From Manis javanica (Eukaryota > Chordata > Mammalia > Pholidota > Manidae), in the NCBI RefSeq assembly GCF_040802235.1, contig NC_133169.1, forward strand, positions 40,865,034-40,929,033: 64,000 nt of DNA. The letters are read 5' to 3'. The translations under genes and the position numbers were made by a program. Shown here in pieces: positions 31,451 through 43,487 of the stretch; the stretch's first letter is position 1, and the number at the start of each line of letters is the position of its first letter. The notes under the pieces are model-generated. The model had not been told where the DNA came from. It was given only the letters and a program-made list of their open reading frames with translations, and made no database searches.

Positions 31451-33060
31451 TCTGGCAAGAGTCAGTAGGACCTCTGAACCCAAAATCTCCCTTTGTGCGT
31501 GTGACACTTAGGCAGGCTGCCCCTAGAGATGATGGGGAGATACCAGGAAATGTCCCTGTGGATGGTGGGGAGTTCCCCCTTGGCTCCAGCAGTGGAGGGT
31601 GTGGCATCAGCCAGGAGACCCGTATTTGTGGGGCTCCCAACTGGAGAGCACCTAGTGGGAAATTTAGACTAGAGTAAAGCTCCTACTAGATGGGTGGGGC
31701 CTTTTCCAGAATCAGGGAAGGGTGGAGACACCAGAAGCTCTGGAATCAGCCCTCTGTGAGACAGAAGACTGCACAGAGGCCTGAGTAGACATGTCAAAGC
31801 AGGGATTGTGGGATGTTTGTTTCTTGAGGTAGGGGAAAGTGTCTTCAAGGAGAGACACACAATTTGGCTTCATTTGGAGGAGCTGGGAGGTGACCTATAG
31901 GATGCCCTTAAAAGAGGCATTTATTGAGAAGACAGGTTTTGCTCCTGGGAGATACATTAGCAGTGAGAGAGGAGGCAGCATGAGAACCCACTTTGCAGGA
32001 GGCCATGTAGGAGGGGGATGAAAAAGTGGTGCCTTCAGCCCTGGAGACAGTAGAGGAGATGTCGGGAGAGGATGAGGAGGTGGAAGTGACAGCTGAACTG
32101 CTGCTGAGCCTACAGCCCAAGTCATTAGCACCTCTCATATTAAAGGCCTGCATGGTTGGAAATAAGAAAATAAAAATGCAACAACCATGTGCTCCTCAGG
32201 GGAAGGAGCCACCCCCTTCCTAGGTGTGGATCTCTCCATGCTCTGCCCCTATACCCAGGATGAGCTGACAGACATGAGAATCCAGTCTCAGTAGAAACTG
32301 TCAGAACCTCTGCCTACATGGCATTTGTACCTTGGGGTATGGGGGTTGAAAATATTCTTATGTCTGGTTCTGAAATGGGTAGACTGGCTTTGCCGATGAC
32401 TCATCCTTCTCTCTGGCAGTGGTGGCAAACTGGCCATCACACCTCAGGGAATCAGGAACTTCTGGATTGGCTGATAGCAGCCATCAGGGCAGTTTGGCCT
32501 AATCAGGGTGATTTACCATACTTACCCACTAGCTGTAAAACATGCAGAGCTCCAGCAGGTGCTATGGAAATTGGGCATGCAAAATATCATCTATAATATG
32601 GACCATCAGGGCCACAGTGAGGAGTTGTTCACTGTAGGAATGAGAAATCTGGTGCTGTATACAGCTCTCCATCGCTCCTTGGGTCCCTAGTGACTATTCT
32701 TGCCCCCCACATACTGCAACCCATACTCATAGTTTAGTAGATCTGGAGGAGGTTGAAACAGTAAGAATGGAAGGAAGCACAGGCTACAACTGAAAGGAGA
32801 GATGCAGAGAACCCGGGAAGGTCTCGAGGACCCAGATGTGGGTTGATTTGATAAAGGCGGGGGTAGTGAAAGTGCTTATTGATGGGCAGCCCAATAGGAT
32901 CTTGTTAGAATTGTGACACCAATTAAAGCCAGAGCAGCAGTTCCAGCCACTGAGGTCCAGGACATGGAGGCTGGAGGCAAAGCCCCACGTCTGGCCTGTA
33001 TCCCTGTGAGACTTCCTGGGGAACAGTACTCAGGGTCTGCCTGGGCCCTCACCCACACAG
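31451..33060 (+). pseudogene. gag: ERV-L gag region, degraded
   Basis: The primer-binding region should lie just after the LTR (from 31453, tggcaagagtcag), but it has mutated beyond a safe tRNA call. Frames are broken throughout, and the longest pieces (for example near 32040-32220 and 32420-32690) fit the gag position only by order. No intact zinc knuckle was seen. Confidence 0.5.
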
Positions 33061-36000
33061 GAGGAAAATTGGGTATTGTGCTTTGACTGAGGTGGGGGCC
33101 AAGGCCCCTATCTTAGTGGATGTGGTGGGGACCAGAGGCCATATATAGAATTACCAATTCATTGATTCCCCATGAATATACAAATTGTCCTGAAACTGGT
33201 AGGCAAAGGAGCTGAATGTTATCTGATTAATGGCGAATCTGAGCATTTTCCTGGGACCCCAGCTGTGAAAGGCAGCTATGGGGGTGAGGCAATTAGACTG
33301 AATAAAGCCCCAATCCCACTGGGGATAGGGCATTACCCCAATAGAGCATACTGAGTGTAGCTCTCCCATGCCTGAATATACTTTGGATATGGCTATCCTG
33401 CAGCACTTGAGGTTATAGACCACTGCAGGTGAGTTTAGACTGAGGGCACATGTGGTAAAGGCAGTTCTGAGAGGACTAGCTAAGCACCCACCTGTAGCTC
33501 TGCCTGTACCTCACTGGGAGACAAATGCTAAGCAGTATATACTGCCTGGGGACACAAGGAAATTGGAGAAACTCTAGAGGAGTTGGAGAAGTTGGACATC
33601 GTAAAGGCCACTCACAGTCCTTTTAAATTCCCAGTGTGGCCAGTGAAGAAGCCAGACAACTCCAAGCATATGACCATGGATTACAGGGTATTTAATAAAG
33701 TCACACCTCCTTTGCATGCTGCTGTCCCCTCTATTGCAGCCCTTTGTGGACACCCTCAGTCATGAACAAGGAATGTGTCATTATGGTGTGGACCTTGCTA
33801 ATGCTTTCTTCTCTACTGCCATAACAAAGGGAAGTCAGAAACAGTTTGCCTTCACCTGGGAAAGCTTGCAGTGTACATTCACTGTCCTTCCACAGGCATA
33901 CCTCCACAGTCCCACCAAGTGTCACAGTCTAGGAACTGCCCTAGACTGCTGCAACATCTATGGTAGAAAGGATAGGCTGTGAACAGCACCAGTGTTCAGG
34001 GACCTGGTTTGTTAACAAAGTTCTTGAAGGTTGTCAGGTTGGGTAAAATTAAACTTATTGCAGAAGCAGTCATAGAAAAGGTCCAGGCTTTCCCCACCCC
34101 TGCCACTGTGGCAGCATTACAAGAGTTTTGGGGTCTTTTGGGCTACTCTGTAGTGTTTATCCTGCACTGGGCACAAACTCTTAAGCCCTTTTACCAGTTG
34201 GTATGGAAGGGCATCAGGTGTGACTGAGATGAAACATATACAGCTTCTTTTACTGCTGATAAGTGGGTGGTCAAGGCAGTACAGTCCTTGAATGTAATGG
34301 ACTCATCAAGGCCATATGAGGTAGATGTACATGTAACAGAAGATGGTTATGCATGGGGCCTTTGGCAGTAGCTTTAATGGACCTGCTAACCTATTGGATT
34401 CTGGTCACAATTATGGAAAGGACCAGAGGTCCAGTACACCTTGAAAGAGCAGCAACTGGCTGTTGAGGTCCACACTTTGCTGGTACTGAGCCCATCACCA
34501 GAACAACTCTGACCTATGTAATAAATACCTATCCCATCACAGGGTGTGAGACTGGAACCAAAGGCCATGAAATCGCATGGCATGGGTACCTAAACTGGCC
34601 AAATGGTCACATATTTACAGCAACATAGCACCCTGTCCAATAGCCCTTTAGGGGAGAACTCCAATGCTTATTGGGGCCAGTAATATATACCAGTGGAAAG
34701 CAGGAAGAAATTTTTTTGAGCCATTTGGAGCCACGAGTCCTTATCAGAAGGGAAAAGCCCCTATACCTGAAGATAATTGGTACACCGATGTCTCCAGTCA
34801 TGGGCAGACCCCGAAGTGGAGGGCTGTGATTTTCCTAAGACTGAGACAATATGGATGAAAGATGGAGAGAGGAAGAGCAGGCAATGGGCTGAGATGCAGG
34901 CAGTATGGCTCATGATCAACCAGGAGACCTCCCCTATAGTTGTCTGCCCTTACAGTTGGTCTGCCTATTGGAACTTGACTTTATAGCTACCATTATGGCA
35001 CCATGCCAATGGGATGGTTTTTTACTGGCCTCTTTGGGTGCAAGAGTTGTGGCAAGACCTGTGGGCCTCTGGTCAAATTAAGACAGTTATCATAGATCAT
35101 GTGACTGGCCATTTGCCTTTGGCATCCCCAGGCAATGAAGCAGCAGACACATTGGCCCAGGTGTGCTGGCTGGAAGGAAAGCCTGCCTTTGATGTGGCCC
35201 AATGGTTACATCAGCACTTGTTGCATGCGGGACAAAAGACAATGAGGGCTGTAGCCCATCAGTGGGGCACGCTGTAGACCTTTGAATTAGCTCAGAATGA
35301 GTGCCTTGTGTTCTCTAAGAGGGGCTTACACTAAATCCTACAGCAACATAGACCATAGTAAAGGGTCTGATACCCCTTGTCAGGTGGCATATTGGCTCTA
35401 TTGGGCCTCTGCCCATATCAGAAGGATATCAGAATGCAGTGACTTGTGTGGAAACGGCTAGTGGACTGTTAGTTGCTTTTCCTGCACATTGTGCAAATCA
35501 GAAAAACACCAAGAGGGGCCTAGAGCATCTCTTTGCAGCCTATGGAGAGCCACAGGTGACAGAGTGATCAAGGCACCCACTTTACTGGAAGTATGTTACA
35601 AGAATTTGTACATCAGTTAGGGATAAAGTGGAAGTTTCATGTACTATATAACCTTACCAAGGCAGGCATGATAGAGAGGTACAATGGTTTGTTGAAATCT
35701 GGCCTGAAGTCAGACACCAATAGTCTATGGGGATGGTCAGTTCACTTATGCACAGTGCTACAGTGTTTGAATGAGAAGCCCTGAAAAGGAGCCTTGAGCC
35801 CTGTGGATATGCTAACACACATGGCTGCCTCTCTTATACAATCGTATGTGCAAACCAAAGAGGAGTTATTGAAGTTAGGATATGAACAGCAGAGCAACAT
35901 CTTGCTGCCAGCCCCAAATGCATTAAACCCTGGAGACTCTGTTGAGTGGACACGGCCCTGGACATTCTGACACATGGCCCAGCAATGGCTGGCCCTTCTG

Positions 36001-36070
36001 GCACCTTGGGAAAATGCCTGGAGCTGGCCTCCTGTATGTTACTATGTTACTGGAACAACAGCAGAATGAC
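33061..36070 (+). pseudogene. pol: ERV-L pol region, degraded
   Basis: Order protease, RT, RNase H, integrase. The RT signature DYRVFNKVTPPLHAAVPS (about 33695-33740) matches the ERV-L type DYR-NKVTPP motif. The YxDD region is disrupted and not visible. RNase H shows YTDVSSHGQTPKWRAV (about 34780) and GNEAADTLAQ (about 35130). Integrase shows the HLLHAGQKT zinc-binding region (about 35215), SDQGTHFTG (about 35563) and IERYNGLLK (about 35670). At least fifteen stops or shifts break it. ERV-L has no env, consistent with the short distance to the 3' LTR. Confidence 0.85.
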
Positions 36071-36159
36071 ACCCAATGGTCATGGTAGTGTACCTAAAAC
36101 ATTCAGGATGTAAGAGCATCTTACAGGGAAGTTTTGTTTATCTTTATGGTCTGTGCACG

Positions 36160-36275
36160 TACCTCCCATTTCTATAAATGAAGAAATTGAGTCCCACAGG
36201 GGTTTTGTGACTTGCCAAAATCATAGCCAGAAAAAAATGGGATATAGACTAAAATCTAAGTGTCTGGCCTGGCCT
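36160..36275 (+). mobile_element. MIR SINE fragment
   Basis: The pattern cccatttctataaatgaag...attgagtcccacaggggttttgtgacttgcc...atcatagccag matches the MIR core and 3' part in order. It lies inside the ERV-L between pol and the 3' LTR. Confidence 0.7.
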
Positions 36276-36660
36276 CCCTCGGGATCCCTCCTACTCCCAC
36301 AGACCCCGTCGCCCTCCCTTGGACTCCCTCAGCATCCCTTGGACACCCTAGCCCTCCCTCACCCTTCCTCAGACCCCATGGACTCCTGCGCCCTCCTTTG
36401 GACTCCCTCAGACTCTCTCAGACTTCATCAACCTCCCTCACCTTCCCTCAGAATCCCTCGCCCTCCCTCGGACTCCTTCAGACTCCCTCACCCTCTCTAT
36501 GAAGCCCTCGCCCTCTTTCGGATTCCCTCGCACTCCCTCACCCTCCTTCACCCTCCCTCAGACTCCTTCACCCTCCCTCAGATTCCCTTGGACTCCTTTG
36601 CCCTCCCTCGGATTCACTCTGGGTCCCTCGCCCTCCCTCAGACTCCCTCGCCGCCCCTCG
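36268..36660 (+). repeat. C/T-rich minisatellite
   Basis: About 390 bp of tandem variants of 'ccctcggactccctc' and 'accctccctcagactc', with unit lengths near 10-20 bp and no exact period. The strand is almost pure pyrimidine apart from the 'gga' and 'aga' interruptions. It abuts the MIR fragment. A 185-codon frame across it is a by-product of the repeat. Confidence 0.85.
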
Positions 36661-37066
36661 CCTGCCACTGTCCTGTCACAGGACCACTCTCTTGCATGCA
36701 TTCTACCTGATGGGCAAGATTTGCCTTTGCTGGTGTCATTAAAATGTGCATCTTATCTTCTTTAAGGTTATTTGCTTCTACAGTCCCTGTGACCTGGCCC
36801 TGGCCCCTGGCTGCAGTTTCCTCATGGTGATTGCTGTGAACTCCCAACTGTTCACCTGCTGACTGCCTGTGGAATGGGTGAGTTATGGCCTTAAACTGCC
36901 TAGGACTTTGAATCTAGCTGAATCCTCTGGCCTGAGGATTATCATGATTTTATTGCTATTGTTGTTGTATATCAGTAGTCTGGTTACAGTGCTCCACCTT
37001 TCTCACACAGGTGCCATTGTGAAAGATGGGGAGTGAGTAGATTGTGAGGTGACATTTCTGAAGGGG
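36661..37066 (+). other. ERV-L sequence before 3' LTR
   Basis: Non-coding and unassigned. It ends in the purine-rich ctgaaggggtgt junction, which would be the polypurine tract just before the 3' LTR. Confidence 0.55.
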
Positions 37067-37393
37067 TGTGCTCCGGATAAAATTGTAATATTTCCAGAAG
37101 CTCTCAGCTGGCCTTACTGCATCTCTATGTCAATAGGTGTTTCCAAGAGTGGGGAGAAGTAGTCTATCTCCATATCAAATATAATTACAAGGGGAGTGAG
37201 GGCATGACTGGACCAGAGTGGTTGGGTGGGGTCCCTTTTGGAAGCTGGGTCACGAGAGACACTGGTGAGCAGAAGTAGACAACTGCATGTAAGCAATAAA
37301 TGTGTTTCTTACACTTTATTTCTCCCTTTAACTGATTTTGGCTTCAAAGGTAACTTTTCCCAGGCTAGGAATATATTTTCTCCCAGAGTTACA
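37067..37393 (+). repeat. ERV-L 3' LTR
   Basis: It begins tgtgctccggataaaattg and ends agttaca, paired with the 5' LTR at 31121-31450. The two LTRs differ at many positions by eye, so the insertion is old. It still postdates the A/B duplication, or was lost from copy B. Confidence 0.83.
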
Positions 37394-39002
37394 ACAGGAA
37401 AGATAATCCCTAAAACCATGAGAGTGGTTTCTTGTGAGGTGCTGAGAGAAATAGTGAAAAGGATCAGAAGTGAGTGGGATTTTATTGAGTATAGATTTTA
37501 TTGTTTATACACATACAATGCATGTGTTTATATTTATTTATATATATAAACATATTTATTGTATTTTTTTCCTTTGGAGTGGCATATTTATACTCTGTGT
37601 GCAAAAGGTAAGTAATGAGAGGTGTAGGTAAAAATTAAAATTGATGAATATTGACTCGAAATAACTGCATTTCAAATGAAAAACATAACATGTTGATTTT
37701 TCTTAAAAGGATACAATTCCACATAACTTTTGCACAGTGAACTCTGAATATATGTACTTAGTCTAGAAGGGAAAAAAGCTCTACAATAAATTTTAAACTA
37801 TTTTATATAAGCAGGACGTTGTTTTGGTGTTATTATGGAAGTAATACATTGTGTCATTCATATTTTAAGACTGTGAAAGCAATAAATTATTTAACTTTTT
37901 AATCCTGCCGGTATGGAAATTTGGAAGAAGTGAAGGAAAGGAGGAATCCAGCATGTGTTGTACTGAAACAGCACCTCCCAGTGGGAACCTATGATGTAAG
38001 TTCTCCCAACAAGACATAGAATCCCTGAAACCTCAACGGCAGTGACCAAACCTCAGGCCCATATCTGAGTTACTAATTACCAATTTAGAAACCTCTCTTT
38101 CCTTTGTATTCATAGGTGTTAATCTCCCAAGCCTCAGAGATCACAAGTGGAGTACAAATAAATAAAAACAGTAACATCTCAAAATCCACTGATTAAAATA
38201 AAGATATGTTGTCATAGTATGCCTTGAGTTTGATCCTAATGTAATATTCTGATCAAAAATGCTAATCTACAAATTATGAGGAAAAAAAGAAAATCCCAAA
38301 TGATGGCACTTTCCTTCAAAAACAGTAATATGTTTCAAAAAATGTCAATGTCCTGAAAGACAGAGACTGCAGAACTGTTTCAGGTTATAGAAGACTAAAG
38401 GGGCACTGCAACTAAACACAACCCTTGGTCCTGAAATGCAAAAATTAAAAAAAATCAACAAAAGCAGGGAATACAATTAAATGTAATTATAGTATATTTA
38501 ATGTCTTTTATCTCATGCCTCTAATGCAAAAAAGGATTGAAAATTGGGGATACATGGTAAGAATATTTGAGAGGTCTTCACAATATCCTTGAACTTTTCG
38601 GTAAGTTTAAAATTATTTGAAAAAAATTAGGGTGCATCAGAGTGAAAAGTATTTATCAAATAAGACATGTATATTTTGCAATAATTTAAAACTTTATTAA
38701 AGTCATATTTAGTATAGGTTAATATAGAGATAACAATAAAATCAGTACTATTGTAATTCAAAATATGGGGACATATTCATTCCTCATACTAAAAGTCTAT
38801 CTGAAACAACCCACCTACCTGATCTTTATTTTAAAATGTTCCTTCCTTTTTGGAAAAAACACAGTCTCTTTCATATTCATGAAAAAGATAAGCCAATATT
38901 TAAGAATATTAAAATATAATCATATCAATATTGCTGTATATATGATGGTTGAAAATCATTTAAATATTGTCTACACAGTATATTTTACTGTTAGTGGGAG
39001 TT
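37394..39002 (+). repeat. Duplicated copy A, right part
   Basis: The sequence continues the homology with copy B (about 50600-52190), first through the L1-like 3' end and then beyond it into sequence that looks unique. Shared marks include 'gaaataactgcatttcaaatgaaa', 'tatggaa...ggaagaagtgaag' and 'gaactgtttcaggt'. It ends where a minus-strand LTR starts. Confidence 0.75.
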
Positions 39003-40106
39003 GATTTATTTTCCTCAGTTCTTGTCCCCACCACAGCAAAGAACTGAAAGACAGAAACACATTAGCGAAGCAGAGTAAAAGTTTTATTTGAATGCACTCC
39101 AAGAAGAGAAGTAGGCCAAAGTCAAGGCAGACAAAAGCAGGTTTACTTGACTAAAGCAGAGAGGAAGGAAAAAGTAAGGAAAGGGATGCTCACTGAATTG
39201 TTACTCAGCATGGGACACATCCCTGCCAACTCCTTAAGCCAGGGTTGCCTGGTGTCCAGTGATTCCTTGGATCTGCACAGAATGGGGACTGAGCCCCTCC
39301 CACCTAGGATGTGGGGGAGCTGCAGAGTACTGGATGACTGAGATTATATTCTGAGAACTTCCCAAGATAAAGGAGATTTTCAGGCAGGCTACTAAAGAGC
39401 AGGATGGTACAGTTGCAATCCTGTCTGGATCACCCAGGTGACAGGAACTTGCAAGACCCAGATCAGAGCTCCCAGCAGCCCCTCCCTACTTACATGGAGT
39501 AGGGCCAAGAGAGTGACACACTCAAAGAAAGGCAAGTGTGGGCAACCTCAGAGAGGAGGTGCACTTAAGGGTTTGGGGTCTGGTTTTTATAGGGCTTTCT
39601 TGGGTAAGGGTCAGCATAAGGCATGAACAGGTGATTTATAATCCCTTTGAAGGTTTATCTTAAGAATAGGATTATTTAGGTGACTGTTTTGGTTTGGGAC
39701 CTCATAATTCTTTGTCCATGTAGGTTTATTTACACTTCTGAGGTAGGTTTCCTGTCCTAGTTGCAAAGTTACTTGATTAGGGGATGGAGGAGAGGAAAAA
39801 ACAGCATATAGGTTAAGTTAAAGAATAAAATGGGCCTTTTATCAGGCTAAGCAGATTTTACAATGGCATTATCTAATTGATACAATGGAGCCATGGGCCA
39901 TGCTCAGATACTTTTCTCTATTTGGGGAATATCTGGATATTCCAAGTTACTCCTGGACTTTGCAGCTTCAACTAATTAACCCATTAACTCTGTACTCCTT
40001 TCTGGCTCTCTAGTTTAACCTGGCTAACTCTTTGAGTCTCTTCTAGTGGGCTCTAATGGGGAAAATTCCCTTTCCACCCCACACATATCCATTCTTCTGC
40101 CCAACA
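39003..40106 (-). repeat. LTR of an ERV1-like provirus, minus strand
   Basis: On the minus strand the LTR starts tgttgggcagaag right after the purine tract ttgagagggg aa, and holds AATAAAACTTTT (plus-strand aaaagttttattt, about 39078) near its end. Its sequence between about 39232 and 39600 is homologous, in opposite orientation, to the LTR at 52484-53640. The end point is approximate. Confidence 0.65.
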
Positions 40107-41418
40107 TTCCCCTCTCAAGCAGTTGGAATTCAAATCATTGGGATGAGGGGGGATAGCAAATCTGGCTGCTTCCTGCCTGTGAAGGATGGTGTGGTCATTG
40201 GGTTCCTCTGCTAGCTGACAGTGGAAATGGTGTAGATTGGGACAATGAGGGTTCCCATCAAGGGTCTCAGGAAGTTGGCTGGTTCATCCATTGGTAAGGG
40301 TTTGAATTTTCATGACAGCAGGGCTTTAACCTCTAGGGACTGTAGACCGGAAGACATCAATTTAGTTAAGACGCTTAGTAAACATGGTTCACATATTGGG
40401 GTTAGTAAAAGAATTAGTGGGAGCCCAACAAAGGATAGTTGCTAGGATCCCAGTTCTAAAAGTGTGACTGAATTCATGATTCTGAGAGCCTCTGTTGAAT
40501 CTGAGAAACTTGATCAGCTGGTTTCTTCACAGATTGTCAGAGACAGAGGTTGAAGTCCTTATCTGAGCAATAACTGGAGTTGGACTTTCCATTCTGGAAG
40601 GAATAAACTTGAGAAGGAGATTAAGAATGCATGGCTAAATATGAGAACTAGGAACAGTAAGACTTCAACTGAAATGATGGAAGAAAATTGGAAACATATG
40701 GAGAGTCAGAGCCATAAATCTTATGGAAAGCAGATTTCAGGATCCAGTCTATTTCACAATGACAAGTATTAGAATCTAGTACAGATAAGGCTGCACTATT
40801 GAAACATAATTCTTTTCTTCCAAAACCACCTTCATTTTTATTAGAGGCAACCATATTAAGACTAATTGGTTTAGCTTCAAATTAAAATTGAAAACAATTT
40901 TAGTTTAAAATATAAGTTTAAAATAAGTTAAGCTTCAAAACACTTGTCTTGAGTATTTACATAAATGCAGCAAGAACAACAATTGATTATACAGGCTCTT
41001 TTAAGTGTGCTTTGTTGTAAGGAATTGCAGATTAAACATTTAAAGGCCTCTTGAGGACAGGAAATCCAAGTCTTCAGTACCTGTAGAAATTGGTTGAATT
41101 ACTCTCTCCTCAAGGTCCTCAAGATACTCTGAGGTTCATACATTTGCCAGGTAGTGACCTTCTTACCAGGTAAGGCAGCTAGGACCCCTGTAAGCAAGGT
41201 CCCAGGCCAGTTCTTCCGAGGGGCTTTGTTGGCCCCATAAAGTCAATGTTGTTTCCTTCAAGTGGCCTGGTTATATCTGAGTGTATGTACGCCTCTCTCA
41301 AATATGTCACTTCAGTCACAGCTTTGGTAATATAACCAGTGTTTTCAATTGTGTCCTGTTACAAGGAGAGCACATTCTTATTGAATTTATTCAAATAAGA
41401 ATATTGCCATAACATATC
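40107..41418 (-). pseudogene. env: ERV1-like env C-terminal region, degraded
   Basis: On the minus strand between about 40490 and 40240 a reading gives LLLTPICEPCLLSVLTK, followed by an S-Q-L rich tail, the layout of the membrane-anchor and cytoplasmic end of class I ERV Env proteins. It sits directly before the polypurine tract and LTR. Upstream sequence to 41418 is broken and not assigned to a domain. Confidence 0.55.
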
Positions 41419-41429
41419 AAAATACTCAC
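41419..41429 (+). repeat. Left TSD of L1 copy 3
   Basis: aaaatactcac occurs here and at 47657-47667. Confidence 0.85.
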
Positions 41430-42339
41430 TGAAAGGAGAAGCCAAGATGGTAGTGTAAGTGGGGCAGTGGAAATCTTCTCCCAAAACCATATATATTTTT
41501 GAAAATACAACAAATACAACTATTCCTAAAAGAGAGACCAGAAGATACAGTACAACAGCCAGGCTATATCTACATCTGTGAGAACTCAGCACCTCATGAA
41601 GGGGGTAAGATTCAAGCCGCAGCCCAGCAGGACCCAAGTGCGCCCTCCACTACAGCCCACCAGCAGGAGGAGAGGAGTCAGAGTGGGGAGGGAGTGGGAG
41701 CCAAAGACTGCTAAATCACCAGCCCTAGTGATCTGCACCAGGAGCACAGACACACATTGCATGGTGTGTTGGATATTAGGGAAATGGAACAGTAAAATCT
41801 GCAAGTGGGTCCCTGCAGCCAACGCCCCTGGAACAGAAGAAAAACAGGTGCTTTTTGAAAGTCTTAAAAGGACAAGGGCCTCACAGCTGGACGGAAGCAT
41901 CCTGGCACACTCAGCCCAGCAGGTGCGAATCCTGGGGAAATTCAGGTGCTCCAGTCCCTGGAAGGCAGTGCAGTCCTGAAGCTCCTCATGGTAATAAACA
42001 GCCTCCCATCCATTCCCGCTCTGGCATGGCCCCGCCATAGCAGGGGAGCAACCTGAGAGTGGCTAGACCCACAGCTACCCCCAGAGCCTCCTCTGCAGAC
42101 ACCCGGCCCAGACTCAGAGGTTCCGCCAATGTGCACAGACAGAGGAAGCTGGGACAGGGCTCCAAGGGTTGCCACTCTCGCAGAAAAGCACACCCGGTGC
42201 ACCTGCCCCTCCCTGCAAGGATCTGTGCTGCCTCACCCATGGCAGCTCAGAAAATAAAACTGGAAGCTGTTCCCCATGTATGGGACATTGTTCTCCCAGC
42301 TGACACACATGCCAACTGCCCATGACTATCTCTATAGCC

Positions 42340-43193
42340 ATGAAAAGGCAGAAGAATCTGATCCAGTCCAGAATAACCCAGACAAACCCTAAGAGGGAGC
42401 CTGGGGAAATAGATTTAATCAATCTTCCTGAAAAAGAATTCAAAATAAAGGTCATAACCCTGCTGATGGACCTGCAAAGAAATATGCAAGAGTTAAAGCA
42501 TCAAGCTAAGATGGAGAATACAGAAATAAAACAATCTCTCGAAAGACTTAAGAGCAGGCTGGATGAGGTGAAAGAGGCCGTTAGTGGAATAGAAATCAGA
42601 GAACAGGAGCACAGAGAAGCTGAGGCAGAGAGAGATAAAAGGATCTCCAGAAATGAAAGAATACTAAGAGAACTGTGTGACCAATCCAAATGGAACAATA
42701 TTTGCATTATAGGGTTACAAGAAGAAGAAGAGAGAGAAAAAGGGATAGAAAGTGAATTTGAAGAAACAATTGCTGAAAACTTCACCAAAGTGGAGGAGAA
42801 AACAGTCTCTCAGACCATGGAAGCCCACAAATCTCCCAACACAAGGGACCAAAGGAGGACAACACCAAGACACATAATAATTATAATGGCAAAGATCAAG
42901 GACAAGTAAAGAGTATTAAAGGCAGCCAGAGAGAGAAGAAAGGTAAACCTACAAAGGAAAACCCATCAGGCTATCATCAGACTTCTCAACAGAAACCTTA
43001 GTGGCCAGAAGAGAATGTCATGGTATATTTAATGCAATGAAACAGAAGGGCCTTGAACCAAGGATACTGTATCTGGCATGATTATCATTTAAATATGAAG
43101 GAGGGATTAAGCAATTCCCAGATAAGCAAAAGTTGAGAGAATTTGCCTCCCACAAACCCCCTCTACATGGTAGTTTAAAGGGACTGCTTTAGA
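42340..43193 (+). pseudogene. L1 ORF1 (broken), copy 3
   Basis: The ATG at 42340 opens MKRQKNLIQSRITQTNPKRE. The coiled coil lacks the 11-residue repeats of copy 2. The frame stops at 42907 (TAA where relatives have GAA) after MAKIKDK, then shifts at about 42935. The C-terminal half is readable as FPDKQKLREFASHKPPLHG. The missing part is the C-terminal RNA-binding domain. Confidence 0.88.
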
Positions 43194-43487
43194 TGGGAAC
43201 ACTCCTAAGACTAAATAGATGACAACAGAGAAAATCAAATCTCAGTAAAGAAAGCAGGCCAACCAAATACGAACTGAAGGCAAAAAATAAAATCAACTAC
43301 CCACAAAAGCAGTTAAAGGAAGCACAAAAGAGCACAGAGTTAAACAACCAACATATAAAGAACAGAAGAGGAGGAATAAGAAGTGAGAAAAATTAAGAAT
43401 GACCAGACAGTGTTTAGAATAGCTCAGTAAGCGAATTAAGTTAGACAGTAAGATACTAAAGAAGCTAACCTTGAACCTTTGGCAAAC

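Noticed and set aside
31453-31475. Primer-binding site matched to a named tRNA
   Set aside because: tggcaagagtcag lies in the right place, but it is too mutated to name the tRNA safely.
36153-36710. A 185-codon Ser/Pro/Leu-rich frame
   Set aside because: It is produced by the pyrimidine minisatellite, which lacks stop codons in several frames.
41586-42240. Open frames of 60-150 codons around 41.6-42.2 kb
   Set aside because: They lie in the 5' UTR of L1 copy 3 on both strands and have no homologue outside L1.
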